Below, in pieces: positions 24,152-33,879 of a stretch of 50,295 nucleotides of DNA; within the stretch, counting starts at the first letter, position 1; each line of letters starts with the position of its first letter. The stretch comes from Pseudolabrys sp. Lineage in GTDB: Bacteria; Pseudomonadota; Alphaproteobacteria; Rhizobiales; Xanthobacteraceae. The translations under genes were made by a program, and so were the position numbers. The stretch lies in contig JAUXXH010000056.1 in NCBI GenBank assembly GCA_030684935.1, positions 1-50,295 on the forward strand, written 5' to 3'. The notes beneath the pieces were generated by a model, which was given only the letters and a program-made list of their open reading frames with translations, was not told where the DNA came from and did not search any database.

Positions 24152-24982
24152 TCACCCCACGGTGTCCATCGGCCGGGTGACGGCGGCACCGAGGCTGGGG
24201 TCGCCATAGGCGACGAAATGCGGATTGGCGTAGCCGTCGGCGCGCTTGCCGTATTTCAGCGGTTGGCCGTCGAGCGTCACCACCCGGCCGCCGGCGGCGC
24301 GCAGGATGGCGTCGCCGGCCGCGGTGTCCCATTCCATCGTGCGGCCGAAGCGCGGATAGATGTCGGCCGCGCCTTCCGCCACCATGCAGAACTTGAGCGA
24401 CGAGCCGATCGCAATGAACGAGGTGTCGGGAAAACGCTTCAGCCAGCCTTCGCAGGCGGCGGCGCCGAGCGTGCGGCTGCCGGTGGCGTCCAGCCGCGGC
24501 GGCGCGCGGCGCACACGGATCGGCTGCAGCCGTTCGGTCTTGCCGTGGACGACCTGCGTCTTGAAGGCGCCGCCGGTCTTGCCGCAGAAAAGTGTGCCGA
24601 GCGTCGGCGCGTAGACCACGCCCATCACCGGACTGCCGTTTCGGATGAGGGCGATATTGACCGTGAACTCGCCGTTGCGCGCCAGAAATTCCTTGGTGCC
24701 GTCCAGCGGATCGACCAGAAAAAAAACATCGCTGGCGTCCGGCAGATGGCCGGCCGCGGCTTCCTCCTCCGCGATCACCGGCACGCCCGGCGCGATCTCG
24801 CCCAGTCCGGCGAGAATGATGGCCTCGGCGCGGCGGTCCGCCTCGGTCACGGGGGAGGCATCAGCCTTGTGGTCGATGACGAAATCGGTGGCATAGACCG
24901 CGAGAATGGCCTCGCCCGCGCGCAGCGCCAGTTGCAGGATGCGCGCGAGGGTTTCCTCGCTGTCGATGGGACTTTGCATCAC
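24152..24982 (-). CDS. cysQ: 3'(2'),5'-bisphosphate nucleotidase
   Basis: 276 residues. Inositol-monophosphatase-fold motifs are present: the acidic EEE (72-74) and DPLDGTKEF (91-99), which bind magnesium, and [15 protein letters not shown] near the C-terminus. CysQ removes phosphate from PAP, the inhibitory by-product of PAPS use, and so clears sulfate assimilation. It lies 17 bp upstream of cysD on the same strand. It also follows the transglutaminase operon by 63 bp, so some read-through from there is possible. Confidence 0.94.
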   Translation of the reverse strand: MMQSPIDSEETLARILQLALRAGEAILAVYATDFVIDHKADASPVTEADRRAEAIILAGLGEIAPGVPVIAEEEAAAGHLPDASDVFFLVDPLDGTKEFLARNGEFTVNIALIRNGSPVMGVVYAPTLGTLFCGKTGGAFKTQVVHGKTERLQPIRVRRAPPRLDATGSRTLGAAACEGWLKRFPDTSFIAIGSSLKFCMVAEGAADIYPRFGRTMEWDTAAGDAILRAAGGRVVTLDGQPLKYGKRADGYANPHFVAYGDPSLGAAVTRPMDTVG

Positions 24983-25045
24983 GTCAGCTTTCGAAACAGT
25001 GCTGGCCCTGGTATAGCCGATCCGGATGCGGGATAATATCGGTGC

Positions 25046-25909
25046 TCACGACGTCACCGACACATCCACCCACATCCCCTCGAATGCATCGCTGCCGCCG
25101 ATGAAGCTGCCGGCCACCGGCATCGCCTGACGGATATCGCGCGCCACCGCCACCGGGATGAGGTTGGCGCTTCCGACGGAGCGGTTGGTCGGATCGAAGG
25201 TGATCCACCCGGCGCCCGGCAGGTAGACTTCGGCCCAGGCATGGGTGGAGCCGGCGCCGGCCGAGCCGGTGAGGCTCTGATCCGGATTGTAGAGATAGCC
25301 GGACACGATGCGCGCGCCGAAGCCGAGGCTGCGCGCGGCCTCCGCAAACAGCACGGCGAAATCGCGGCACGAGCCCCAAGCGCGGTCGAGCGTCTCGACC
25401 GGCGACTGGGTGCCTTCGTCGTCGCGGCTCTGATAGGCGATGGCGTGCGAGACGCCGGCGCTGAGATCCTTGAGCAGGGACAGCGTGTCGGTCGGATGGC
25501 TGCGCACGAAGCCGCGCGCCCAGGACGCCAGCCGCCCCGACGGGTCGGCGTGTTGCGGCGCCGTCAGCGCGCCGAGGTCGGTCCATTCGTCATTGGAATA
25601 GAGAAACGGGTAGTCGATCGCCGAAAACGCGATGTCGAACACCGGCCAGGCGGCGGCGTCGAGGTGGATCTCGGCGACGCTGTCGAAAACCAGAACGTCG
25701 GTCATGACTCCGAAGCTGGCGGTGGCGACCGCGTTGCCGGCGACGTCATGGGCCCAGGTGACGGTGGCGGCCGGGGTCACCGCCAGATTGGTCGACACCA
25801 CCCGAAGATCGCGGCTCTCGCGCGGCCGCAGCATCAGCCGGTGCGGGCCGAGGCTGACCGGCTGGCGAAAGCGGTAGGTGGTCTTGTGGTGGATATTGAG
25901 CCGGATCAC
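25046..25909 (-). CDS. Transglutaminase-like protease-fold protein, short form 1
   Basis: 287 residues from GTG 25909, with GGGAG 7 bases upstream. An N-terminal beta-rich domain starts [20 protein letters not shown], followed by a transglutaminase core with a complete triad: C181 (WGSCRDFA), H223 (STHAWAEV), D239 (TFDPTN). No signal peptide, so cytoplasmic. Bacterial members of this class are predicted peptidases or amide-bond exchangers working on products of the linked ATP-grasp ligase. It is the last gene of the four-gene operon, 54 bp after its paralogue. Confidence 0.9.
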   Translation of the reverse strand: MIRLNIHHKTTYRFRQPVSLGPHRLMLRPRESRDLRVVSTNLAVTPAATVTWAHDVAGNAVATASFGVMTDVLVFDSVAEIHLDAAAWPVFDIAFSAIDYPFLYSNDEWTDLGALTAPQHADPSGRLASWARGFVRSHPTDTLSLLKDLSAGVSHAIAYQSRDDEGTQSPVETLDRAWGSCRDFAVLFAEAARSLGFGARIVSGYLYNPDQSLTGSAGAGSTHAWAEVYLPGAGWITFDPTNRSVGSANLIPVAVARDIRQAMPVAGSFIGGSDAFEGMWVDVSVTS

Positions 25910-25963
25910 CGTATCGCTCCCGAGCGGCGCCAGGCGGCCGCCGTTCGACTATAGGCGCGATCG

Positions 25964-26836
25964 TCACGCCACCGGGATCACATTCACCGACACGTCGATG
26001 GTCTGGCCGCCGGAGATCAGAATGACGCCGTCCATCGGCGCCACGTCGGCATAATCGCGGCCGATCGCCAGCGTCACATGATCGTCGGAGGCCAGCATGT
26101 CATTGGTCGGGTCGAGCCCGACCCAGCCGGTGTCCTCGCCGCACCACGCCAGCACCCAGGCATGCATGGCGTCGGCGCCCATGAGCCCGGCGGCGCCCTC
26201 GCGCGGCACGGTGCGCAAGTAACCGCTGACATAGGCCGCCGGCAGTCCGAGGCCGCGCAGCCCGGAAATCATGATGTGGGCGAAGTCCTGACAGACGCCG
26301 CGGCGCAGCGCGAACGACATCGGCGCCGTCGTCCTCACCGTGGTGGCGTCGGCGTCGTAGGTCATGTCGGCCTTGAGCCGGTGCATCAGGTCGATGACGC
26401 CATCGCGCACCGGGCGGCCCGGCGGGAAACTGTCGCGGGCGTAGTCGCGGATTTCCGGGTCGAGCGACACCATCCGGCTCGGGAACAGGAAATGCACCGG
26501 CGCGTCCGGGCCGATGTCGGCGCTGGCAAACACCGCCTCGCGCACTGCTTCGAAGGCCGGCGTCGCCTTTGCCGGCGCCAGTGCGTCGACCGTGATCCGT
26601 GCCGCCATCTTCACCGTCAGTACGTCGTGCGGCTGCTCGAGCGCGATGCTCGTGATGCGGTTGCCGAAGAAGTCCTGGGTCTCGCGCCGCAGCGCCGGCT
26701 CCGGCTCGATCTGCAAGGTGGTAACGGTGACGCGCTGGCCGGGCCGGTTGATCGGCGTCAGCCGCAGCACGTGCCGGGCATTGGCGACCGGCGAGGCGTA
26801 GCTGCATACCGTGGTCTGGCGGATGTCGTAGATCAT
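25964..26836 (-). CDS. Transglutaminase-like protease-fold protein, short form 2
   Basis: 290 residues. The N-terminal domain starts MIYDIRQTTVCSYASPVANA. The catalytic triad is C182 (GVCQDFAHIM), H225 (MHAWVLAW) and D242 (GLDPTND). The CQDF form of the cysteine motif distinguishes it from the CRDF/CRDT paralogues in the same operon, so the two short proteins are likely functionally distinct. The ATG overlaps the ATP-grasp gene's stop (ATGA), showing translational coupling. Cytoplasmic, no signal peptide. Confidence 0.9.
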   Translation of the reverse strand: MIYDIRQTTVCSYASPVANARHVLRLTPINRPGQRVTVTTLQIEPEPALRRETQDFFGNRITSIALEQPHDVLTVKMAARITVDALAPAKATPAFEAVREAVFASADIGPDAPVHFLFPSRMVSLDPEIRDYARDSFPPGRPVRDGVIDLMHRLKADMTYDADATTVRTTAPMSFALRRGVCQDFAHIMISGLRGLGLPAAYVSGYLRTVPREGAAGLMGADAMHAWVLAWCGEDTGWVGLDPTNDMLASDDHVTLAIGRDYADVAPMDGVILISGGQTIDVSVNVIPVA

Positions 26837-29340
26837 GCCAGCGTCGCCCAGGCTGCGTCGGCGTCGGTGCGTTCGTTGTGGGTCAGGTAATAGGACGCGA
26901 TCGCCTCCGACAGTTTCATCAAGCCGTTCTCGATCTCGATGATGGTCGCAGCCTCCAGCGTTGCGGCGTCGGCGGTGCGCAATTGCGTGGCGATGGAGAC
27001 CGCAATCTGCTGCACCGGCGACAGCCGGCCGGCGGCATGGCGGCTCGGCAGTTCGGCCAGATGCGTCTCGATGCGATCGAGCTGATAGGCGACCGAGCGC
27101 GGATTGTTGGGATCGAGCATGACAAGGTCGATCACCGGCGCCAGCGCCGCGACCATCACATAACGCTGGCGGTAGGTGATGCGGCTGTCGGCCAGTTCGA
27201 GCAGCACGTCGAGCCCGTCGTCGGGCGCGCCGGCAGCGGTGAACCAGCGCACGCTGCGGCAGATCAGGATGGCGCGTTCGATGCGGCGGCCGAGTTCGAG
27301 GAAACGCCAACCGGCGAGCTGCGTCATGTTCTCCTGCGCCAGCCCGGAGAACGACGAGATGATGCGCAGCGCCGCCTCGACGCGTTCGATGATGGCGCTT
27401 TCAGTCGGGCCGATCGGCAGCGGCGCCTCGATGCAGGACACCAGATCGTTCAATGCCAGCCAGGCATCGGGCGAGAAACGGTCGCGGATCGCGGAAGCGG
27501 AAATGCGCGCGGCCGACACCAGTTGCGGCAGCGCGCCGCCGCGCTCGTCATGGGTCAGCGCCGCCCGTGCGATCAGAGCGGGCGAGGGCCCTGCGTCTTC
27601 CGGCGCGGCGCCCCAGGCGCCGAGCAGATCGCGGATGCTGACGATGACCGGCATCGCCGCGCCGTCGGACTCGGCGGCGCGGTTGATCAAGGCGCGCACC
27701 AGCCGCAGCGTCGCTTCGGCGCGCTCGAGATAGCGGCCGACCCAGAACAGGTTGTCGGCGGCGCGGCTCGGCAGCGCGCCGGTCGCGCGCTGGATGTGCA
27801 TGTGCTCAGGCGTCGGCAGCAGCGTCGTCTCGCCGACCGGTCCTTCCGCCAGCACCCAGGTATCGGCGGTGGCGCCGCCGCTTTGCAGGCTGACGGCACG
27901 GGCGTCGGCGCTGTCGGCGATGCGCACAAAGCCGCCGGGCATCATCTGCCAGCTGTCGCCGAGCTTGGCGAGAAACAGGCGCAGCGTGAAGGGCCGCGGC
28001 TGCAGTTTGCCGTCGCACCAGACCGGCATGGTCGACAGCGTCACGGCTTCCTGCAGCACGTAGTCGACGCCGCGATCGTCGATCGCCTGCATCAGGTCGG
28101 CGCGCTGCCGCTCGTCCAGATCGCCGGCCAGCACGCCGTCGCCGAGCGGCACGTTCGGCACGTAACTGGTGAAGGCAGGCGCCACCACCATGCTGTCGAG
28201 CTTGTCCATCATCGCGGCGCGGATGTCGGGCCGGCCCAGCCACCAGGTGGCGACGTTCGGCATCGCCAGCTCGGAACCGAGCACCTGCGGCGCCAGCGCC
28301 GGCAGGAAGGCGAGCATGGCGCGGGCCTCGACCAGACCGACGCCGAGCGCATTGACGATGGTCACCTTGCCGTCGCGCACCGCCTGCACCAGCCCGGCGA
28401 CGCCGAGCCGCGACGCGGCATTGAGTTCGAGCGGATCGGCAAAGTCGGCGTCGAGGCGGCGCAGCAGCACTTCGGCGCGGCGCAGGCCGGACACGGTGCG
28501 GATATAGACGCCGTCGTCGCGCACCGTGAGGTCTTCGCCCTCGACCAGCAGCAGGCCGAGATAGCGCGCCAGATAGGCGTGCTCGAAATAGGTTTCGTTG
28601 AGCGGGCCCGGCGTCAACAGACAGACGCGGGTGTCGTCCTGGGTGTTGAACGACGCCAGTTCGGCCTGGAAGGCCTGGAAGAAGGGCGCGACCCGCTCGA
28701 CCCGCGTGGCGCGGTAGATGTCGGGCATGGCGCGCGCCAGCGCCAGCCGGTTCTCGATGGCGTAGCCGGCGCCCGACGGCGCCTGGGTGCGATCGTTCAG
28801 CACCCACCAGCGCCCATCGGCGCCGCGGCCGACGTCGACGGCGTAGAAGCGCAGATGCGCGCCGCCCGGCGGCTCGACGCCGACCAGAGGCCGCAGGAAT
28901 TCGGGATTGCCGGCAACCAGCGCGGCGGGCAGGCGGCCGTCCTTGATGAATTGCGCCGGTCCATAGGCATCGGCGATCACCGCTTCCAGCAGTTCGGCGC
29001 GCTGGATCAGCCCGGTCTCCAGCGCCTGCCACTCGGCCGGCTCGATCAGCAGCGGCACATGGCTCAGTGGCCACGAGCGCTCGACGCCGGCCGGGTCTTC
29101 ATAGACGCGGTAGAACACGCCGGAATCGCGCAAATACCGGTCGGCGGCGGCGAAGCGGCGGTTGATCTCGTCGCTGCCGGCGTTGGCGAACATGGCGAGC
29201 AGCGGTTGCCAATGGGTGCGGACCTTGCCCTCGGCATCCATCATCTCGTCGAAGATGCCCGGCAGCGGCTTGTAACCCGCCGTGAATTGCCCGGGGTCGG
29301 CCTCCGGTTTCTTCCTGGCGTTGTCGGGGCTGGCTGCCAT
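26833..29340 (-). CDS. Circularly permuted ATP-grasp ligase fused to an alpha-E domain
   Basis: 835 residues. The CP-ATP-grasp region (about 90-510) includes LNDRTQAPSGAGYAIENR, LTPGPLNETYFEHAYLAR and VWCDGKLQPRPFTLRLFL. The alpha-helical alpha-E domain (about 523-835) starts LPSRAADNLFWVGRYLERAE. ATP-grasp enzymes activate a carboxylate with ATP and join it to an amine. Comparative genomics predicts that this permuted family makes peptide-like amides together with alpha-E and transglutaminase proteins. Often these are two adjacent genes; here they are one chain. It starts 9 bp after the DUF2126 gene's stop. Confidence 0.9.
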   Translation of the reverse strand: MAASPDNARKKPEADPGQFTAGYKPLPGIFDEMMDAEGKVRTHWQPLLAMFANAGSDEINRRFAAADRYLRDSGVFYRVYEDPAGVERSWPLSHVPLLIEPAEWQALETGLIQRAELLEAVIADAYGPAQFIKDGRLPAALVAGNPEFLRPLVGVEPPGGAHLRFYAVDVGRGADGRWWVLNDRTQAPSGAGYAIENRLALARAMPDIYRATRVERVAPFFQAFQAELASFNTQDDTRVCLLTPGPLNETYFEHAYLARYLGLLLVEGEDLTVRDDGVYIRTVSGLRRAEVLLRRLDADFADPLELNAASRLGVAGLVQAVRDGKVTIVNALGVGLVEARAMLAFLPALAPQVLGSELAMPNVATWWLGRPDIRAAMMDKLDSMVVAPAFTSYVPNVPLGDGVLAGDLDERQRADLMQAIDDRGVDYVLQEAVTLSTMPVWCDGKLQPRPFTLRLFLAKLGDSWQMMPGGFVRIADSADARAVSLQSGGATADTWVLAEGPVGETTLLPTPEHMHIQRATGALPSRAADNLFWVGRYLERAEATLRLVRALINRAAESDGAAMPVIVSIRDLLGAWGAAPEDAGPSPALIARAALTHDERGGALPQLVSAARISASAIRDRFSPDAWLALNDLVSCIEAPLPIGPTESAIIERVEAALRIISSFSGLAQENMTQLAGWRFLELGRRIERAILICRSVRWFTAAGAPDDGLDVLLELADSRITYRQRYVMVAALAPVIDLVMLDPNNPRSVAYQLDRIETHLAELPSRHAAGRLSPVQQIAVSIATQLRTADAATLEAATIIEIENGLMKLSEAIASYYLTHNERTDADAAWATLA

Positions 29341-29349
29341 GGCGGGCGG

Positions 29350-32300
29350 TTAAACCGGACGCCGCAGGTCGAGCGTCAGGGGATATTCCAGCGACCGCTC
29401 GTCGCGCGGAATCGTCACGGTGCCGCCGCTGTGGCCGTGATCCTGGAAGCGGGCGCGGCGGCGCGCTTCCGCCTCGTAGGAATTGACCGGGAAGGTCTCG
29501 TAATTGCGGCCGCCCGGATGCGCGACATGATAGACGCAGCCGCCGAGCGAGCGCCGGCTCCAGCAGTCGACGATGTCGAATGTCAGCGGCGAATGCACGT
29601 CGAGGGTCGGATGCATCGACGACGGCAGCTTCCAGGCCTTGAAGCGGACGCCGGCCACGTATTCGCCTGACCGCCCGGTCGAGGTCAGCGGTACGCGGCG
29701 GCCGTTGCAGGTGATGATGTGGCGGCTCTCGTTCAACCCTTCGACCTTCACTTGAATGCGCTCGACCGATGAATCGACGATGCGCACGGTGCTGCCGGCG
29801 ACGCCTTCCTCGCCCAGCACATGCCACGGCTCCAGCGCCTGCCGCAGTTCAAGTTTGACCCCGGCATGCTGCACGCTGCCGTAGTGCGTGAACCTGAACT
29901 GCCGCTGCGCGTCGAACCAGACCGGATCGAAAGCGTAACCGGCGCGCTTCAGGTCATCCAGCACCCCAAGGAAGTCTTCCCACACGAAATGTTCGAGCAT
30001 GAAGCGGTCATGCAGCGCGGTACCCCAGCGGGTCAGCTTGCCGTCGAGCGGCTCGCGCCAGAACCAGGCGATCAGCGCCCGCAGCAGCAGTTGCTGCGCC
30101 AGGCTCATGCGGAAATCGGGCGGCATCTCGAACGACCGGAATTCGACCAGCCCGAGCCGGCCGGTGGCGCTGTCGGGCGAGAACAGCTTGTCGATGCACA
30201 GTTCGGTGCGGTGGGTGTTGCCCGTGACGTCGACCAGGATGTTGCGGAACAGCCGGTCGACCAGCCACGGCGGCGGCGCTTCGCCGGCGCCCGGTGCCGG
30301 CACCTTGGAGAGCGCGATCTCCAGTTCGTACAGCAGGTCTTGCCGCGCCTCGTCGATGCGCGGCGCCTGGCTGGTCGGGCCGATGAACAGGCCGGAGAAC
30401 AAATAGGACAATGACGGGCGGCGCTGCCAGTACAGCACCAGGCTCTTGAGCAGATCGGGCCGGCGCAGGAACGGACTCTCGGCCGGATTGCGGCCGCCGA
30501 GCACGACGTGGTTGCCGCCGCCGGTGCCGGTGTGGCGGCCGTCGATCATGAACTTGTCGGTGCCGAGCCGCGAATGATGGGCGTCGTCGTAAAGGCTGCG
30601 GGTGTTGTCCACGGCCTCGCGCCAGTTGGCGACGGGCTGGATATTGACTTCGATCACGCCGGGATCGGGCGTCACCATGATGTGGTCGAGGCGCGGATCG
30701 CGCGGCGGCGTGTAGCCCTCGATCTGGACCTTGAGCCCGAGTTCGGCGGCGGTGGCCTCAACCGCCGCCAGCAGTTCGAGATAGTCCTCGAGCCGTTCGG
30801 CCGGCGGCATGAACACACAGACACGTTTGTCGCGCACCTCGACCGACATCGCGGTGCGCACCGGCGTGCCCGGCCCGCCGGCGGGCCGTGGGCGTGCGGC
30901 TTGCGCCGTCCGTGACGCTGGCGCCAGCGGCGGCGTCGCCTCGTCACGAACCGATGCGCCGACCTGTGCGCTGGCGAATTCCTTGGGCAACGGCCCGCGT
31001 TCGGCGAACGGATCGGCCTCGACCGAATGCGGATAGTCGGCCGGCTCGATATGCGGCAGCGATTGCAGCGGCAGCCGGAATCCGATCGGCGAGTCGCCGG
31101 GGATCAGGAACAGCCGGCCGCGCCGTGTGTGCCACAGCTCGCTGAGCCAGCCGGGGCCGCCTTGTGCCTGCGGCGGCTGCACCGGCAGCACGAAGCCGGC
31201 CGGGTGGGTGAGGTGGCGCTCATAGCTGCGCAGGATGCGCTCGCGCTCGGCCGGATCGTCGATCTTCGGGTTGGCGGGATCGATGTTCGCCGGCAGCGCG
31301 CCTTCCTTGAGCATGCGGTCGGCCGGATCTTCGTAGGCCGGCTGCACATATTCCGCCATGATGCCGAGCCGCGCGGCGACGCCTTCGGTGAAGTGCTGGG
31401 CGTCACCTTCGGTCGGCGGCAGCGCCGGCGTGTCGCGGGCGATGAGGTCGAGATTCTTCCAGATCGGCACGCCGTCGCGGCGCCAGAACAGGCCGAGCGC
31501 CCAGCGCGGCAGCGGTTCGCCGGGGTACCATTTGCCCTGGCCGAAATGCATCAGACCGCCGCCCGGCGCGAAGCGGTCGTACAGCCGCTTTAGCAATTCG
31601 TCCGCGCGCTTGCGCTTCATCGGCCCGAGCGCCGCGGTATTCCATTCGGCGCCCTGGTAGTCGTCGATCGACACGAAGGTCGGCTCGCCGCCCATGGTCA
31701 GCCGCACGTCGGTGGCGGCGAGATCGGCGTCGACCTGGTCGCCGAGTTTATCGAGCGCGGTCCACGCTTCGTCGGAGAACGGCATGGTTACGCGCGGCTT
31801 CTCGGCGATGCGCGTGATGGTCATCTCGAAATCGAACGTGACCTTGGCCGGCTCGACCAGTCCGCTGATCGGCGCGGCCGACCGGTAATGCGGCGTGGCG
31901 GCGACGGGGATATGGCCTTCGGCGCACAGCAGACCCGAGGTCGGGTCGAGGCCGATCCAGCCGGCGCCCGGCAGGTAGACTTCGGTCCAGGCGTGCAGGT
32001 CGGTGAAGTCCTTCTCGGTCCCGGACGGACCGTCGAGCGACTTCACGTCGGGGCGGAGCTGGATCAGGTAGCCGGATACGAAACGCGCCGGCAGGCCGAT
32101 GTGGCGCAGCACCTGCACCAGGAGCCAGGCGGTGTCGCGGCAGGAGCCGGACTGGTTGGCGAGGGTTTCTTCCGCCGTCTGCACGCCCGGCTCCAGCCGC
32201 ACCAAATAGCGGATCATGCCCTGCAGGCGCTGGTTCAGTTCGACCAGGAAGTCGGCGGTGTTGCGCGGCGTGCGCGGGATGGTGGCGAGGAAAGCGGTCA

Positions 32301-32679
32301 GCAGCGGACCGGCCGGTTCGGGCGTGACATAGGCGGCGAGGTCCTCGCGCAAATCGTCGGCGAAGGTGAAGGGCCACTTCTCGGCATAGGGCTCGACGAA
32401 GAAGTCGAACGGATTGATCACTTCCAGATCGGCCAGCAGATCGACCGTCACCGAGAACTCGGTGGATTTTTCCGGGAAGACGAAACGCGCCAGCCAGTTG
32501 CCGTGCGGGTCCTGCTGCCAGTTGACGAAGTGCTGGGCCGGTTTGACGGTCAGCGCGTAGCTCGGGATGCGGGTGCGGGCATGAGCGCCGGGGCGCAGCC
32601 GGATCACCTGCGGCCCGAGCGCGACCGGTTTGTCGTAGCTGTATTTGGTGACGTGGTGGAGGCCGACCAGGATCGACAT
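29350..32679 (-). CDS. Transglutaminase-DUF2126 (putative amidoligase) protein
   Basis: 1109 residues. The N-terminal beta domain and transglutaminase core (about 1-290) carry a complete triad: C180 (SGSCRDTAW), H229 (LHAWTEVY), D245 (GLDPTSG). The remaining 800 residues are DUF2126, a predicted amidoligase with segments such as [18 protein letters not shown] and [14 protein letters not shown]. So one chain seems to hold both an amide-breaking and an amide-making module. It is the first gene of the minus-strand operon. Upstream, 32680-32879 is a 200-bp divergent spacer with no gene. Confidence 0.92.
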   Translation of the reverse strand: MSILVGLHHVTKYSYDKPVALGPQVIRLRPGAHARTRIPSYALTVKPAQHFVNWQQDPHGNWLARFVFPEKSTEFSVTVDLLADLEVINPFDFFVEPYAEKWPFTFADDLREDLAAYVTPEPAGPLLTAFLATIPRTPRNTADFLVELNQRLQGMIRYLVRLEPGVQTAEETLANQSGSCRDTAWLLVQVLRHIGLPARFVSGYLIQLRPDVKSLDGPSGTEKDFTDLHAWTEVYLPGAGWIGLDPTSGLLCAEGHIPVAATPHYRSAAPISGLVEPAKVTFDFEMTITRIAEKPRVTMPFSDEAWTALDKLGDQVDADLAATDVRLTMGGEPTFVSIDDYQGAEWNTAALGPMKRKRADELLKRLYDRFAPGGGLMHFGQGKWYPGEPLPRWALGLFWRRDGVPIWKNLDLIARDTPALPPTEGDAQHFTEGVAARLGIMAEYVQPAYEDPADRMLKEGALPANIDPANPKIDDPAERERILRSYERHLTHPAGFVLPVQPPQAQGGPGWLSELWHTRRGRLFLIPGDSPIGFRLPLQSLPHIEPADYPHSVEADPFAERGPLPKEFASAQVGASVRDEATPPLAPASRTAQAARPRPAGGPGTPVRTAMSVEVRDKRVCVFMPPAERLEDYLELLAAVEATAAELGLKVQIEGYTPPRDPRLDHIMVTPDPGVIEVNIQPVANWREAVDNTRSLYDDAHHSRLGTDKFMIDGRHTGTGGGNHVVLGGRNPAESPFLRRPDLLKSLVLYWQRRPSLSYLFSGLFIGPTSQAPRIDEARQDLLYELEIALSKVPAPGAGEAPPPWLVDRLFRNILVDVTGNTHRTELCIDKLFSPDSATGRLGLVEFRSFEMPPDFRMSLAQQLLLRALIAWFWREPLDGKLTRWGTALHDRFMLEHFVWEDFLGVLDDLKRAGYAFDPVWFDAQRQFRFTHYGSVQHAGVKLELRQALEPWHVLGEEGVAGSTVRIVDSSVERIQVKVEGLNESRHIITCNGRRVPLTSTGRSGEYVAGVRFKAWKLPSSMHPTLDVHSPLTFDIVDCWSRRSLGGCVYHVAHPGGRNYETFPVNSYEAEARRRARFQDHGHSGGTVTIPRDERSLEYPLTLDLRRPV

Positions 32680-32879
32680 TGGACCCGTTACTTTTCGCGA
32701 TGCGGAATGCCGGTACGTCGGCTGGGAACCTGCTGCTCATGGCGTAGCAAACTGCCTGGCAAACATGCAAATTCCGGGCCGTGCAGGTCACCGGAAATGC
32801 CCGGGAATGGCGGTAATTGCCTTGGCCAGGGCCGGGCGACCGGGCATATGAAGTGCTGTCAATACGGAGTGCCATCATC

Positions 32880-33878
32880 ATGAACGTCTCGACCAACCGG
32901 GTGCGTCGCACCTTGCTGATCTGCGGCCTGCTGGCCGCGCTGAGCCCGCTGCTCGCCGCGCCGGTCCGCGCCGCCGATTACCCGACCCGGCCTGTCACCC
33001 TGGTGGTGGCGTTCACCCCCGGCGGACCCAGCGACGTGCTGGCCCGTATCGTCGGCAAGAAGATGGAGGAGTTGCTTGGCCAGCCCTTCGTCATCGAGAA
33101 CCGTCCCGGCGCCGGCGGCAATATCGCCGCCGAAGCGGTCGCCCGCGCCAAGCCTGACGGCTACACGCTGCTGATGGGCAACAACAGCATCCTCGCCACC
33201 AACGAGGCGCTCTACAAGAACATCAGTTTCAATCCGCAGAGGGACTTTCTGCCGATCACGCTGATCGGCACCCAGGCCAATATCCTGGTGGTCCATCCGA
33301 GCGTGCCGGCCACATCGCTGAAGGAACTGATCGCGCTGATCAAGTCGCAGCCCGGAAAATTCAACTTCGCCTCGTCCGGCTATGGCGCGGCGGCGCATCT
33401 GGCCGGCGAGTTGTTCAAGTCGTCGGCGCAGGTCGACATCGTGCACGTGCCCTACAAGGGTGCGGCGCCGGCGCTGCAGGACGTGATCGGCGGCCGCAAC
33501 CAGATGATGTTCGCCACGGCGGCGTCGGTGGTCGGCCATATCGAGAGCAAGCAGGTGCGGGCGCTGGCGGTGACCACGCTGAAGCGCACGGCGGTTCTGC
33601 CGGATGTGCCGACCATGGACGAGGCCGGGCTGAAGGATTTTGAGGCCAGCACCTGGCATGGGCTGGTGGCGCCGGCCGGCACGCCGCCGGCGGTCCTCAA
33701 GGCGCTGCATGCGGCTGCGGTCAAGGCGCTGAACGATCCGGGCGTGCAGACGTCGCTCGGCAGGCTCGGTGTCGACATCGTCGGCGGCACGCCGGAAGAG
33801 TTCGACGCCTATATCAAGGCGGAAATTCCGAAATGGACCGCGATCGTGAAGGCCTCCGGCGCGTCGATGGACAAGTAG
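32880..33878 (+). CDS. Bug/TctC-family tripartite tricarboxylate transporter binding protein
   Basis: 332 residues. A signal peptide (1-32, ending PVRAAD) precedes the Bug fold with YPTRPVTLVVAFTPGGPSD, ENRPGAGGNIAAEAVA, HVPYKGAAPALQDVIGG and PDVPTMDEAG. These periplasmic proteins capture small carboxylates or aromatics for TctAB permeases. No tctA or tctB lies nearby, so it is an orphan receptor, as is common in the family. The start has GGAG 10 bases upstream. Its stop comes 1 bp before the LVIVD-protein start, indicating co-transcription. Confidence 0.93.
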   Translation: MNVSTNRVRRTLLICGLLAALSPLLAAPVRAADYPTRPVTLVVAFTPGGPSDVLARIVGKKMEELLGQPFVIENRPGAGGNIAAEAVARAKPDGYTLLMGNNSILATNEALYKNISFNPQRDFLPITLIGTQANILVVHPSVPATSLKELIALIKSQPGKFNFASSGYGAAAHLAGELFKSSAQVDIVHVPYKGAAPALQDVIGGRNQMMFATAASVVGHIESKQVRALAVTTLKRTAVLPDVPTMDEAGLKDFEASTWHGLVAPAGTPPAVLKALHAAAVKALNDPGVQTSLGRLGVDIVGGTPEEFDAYIKAEIPKWTAIVKASGASMDK

Positions 33879-33879
33879 G

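Noticed and set aside
26878..29670. A 930-codon open frame on the plus strand
   Set aside because: It is the antisense shadow of the high-GC ATP-grasp/alpha-E and DUF2126 genes, with repetitive Arg/Gly/Ala composition and no domain.
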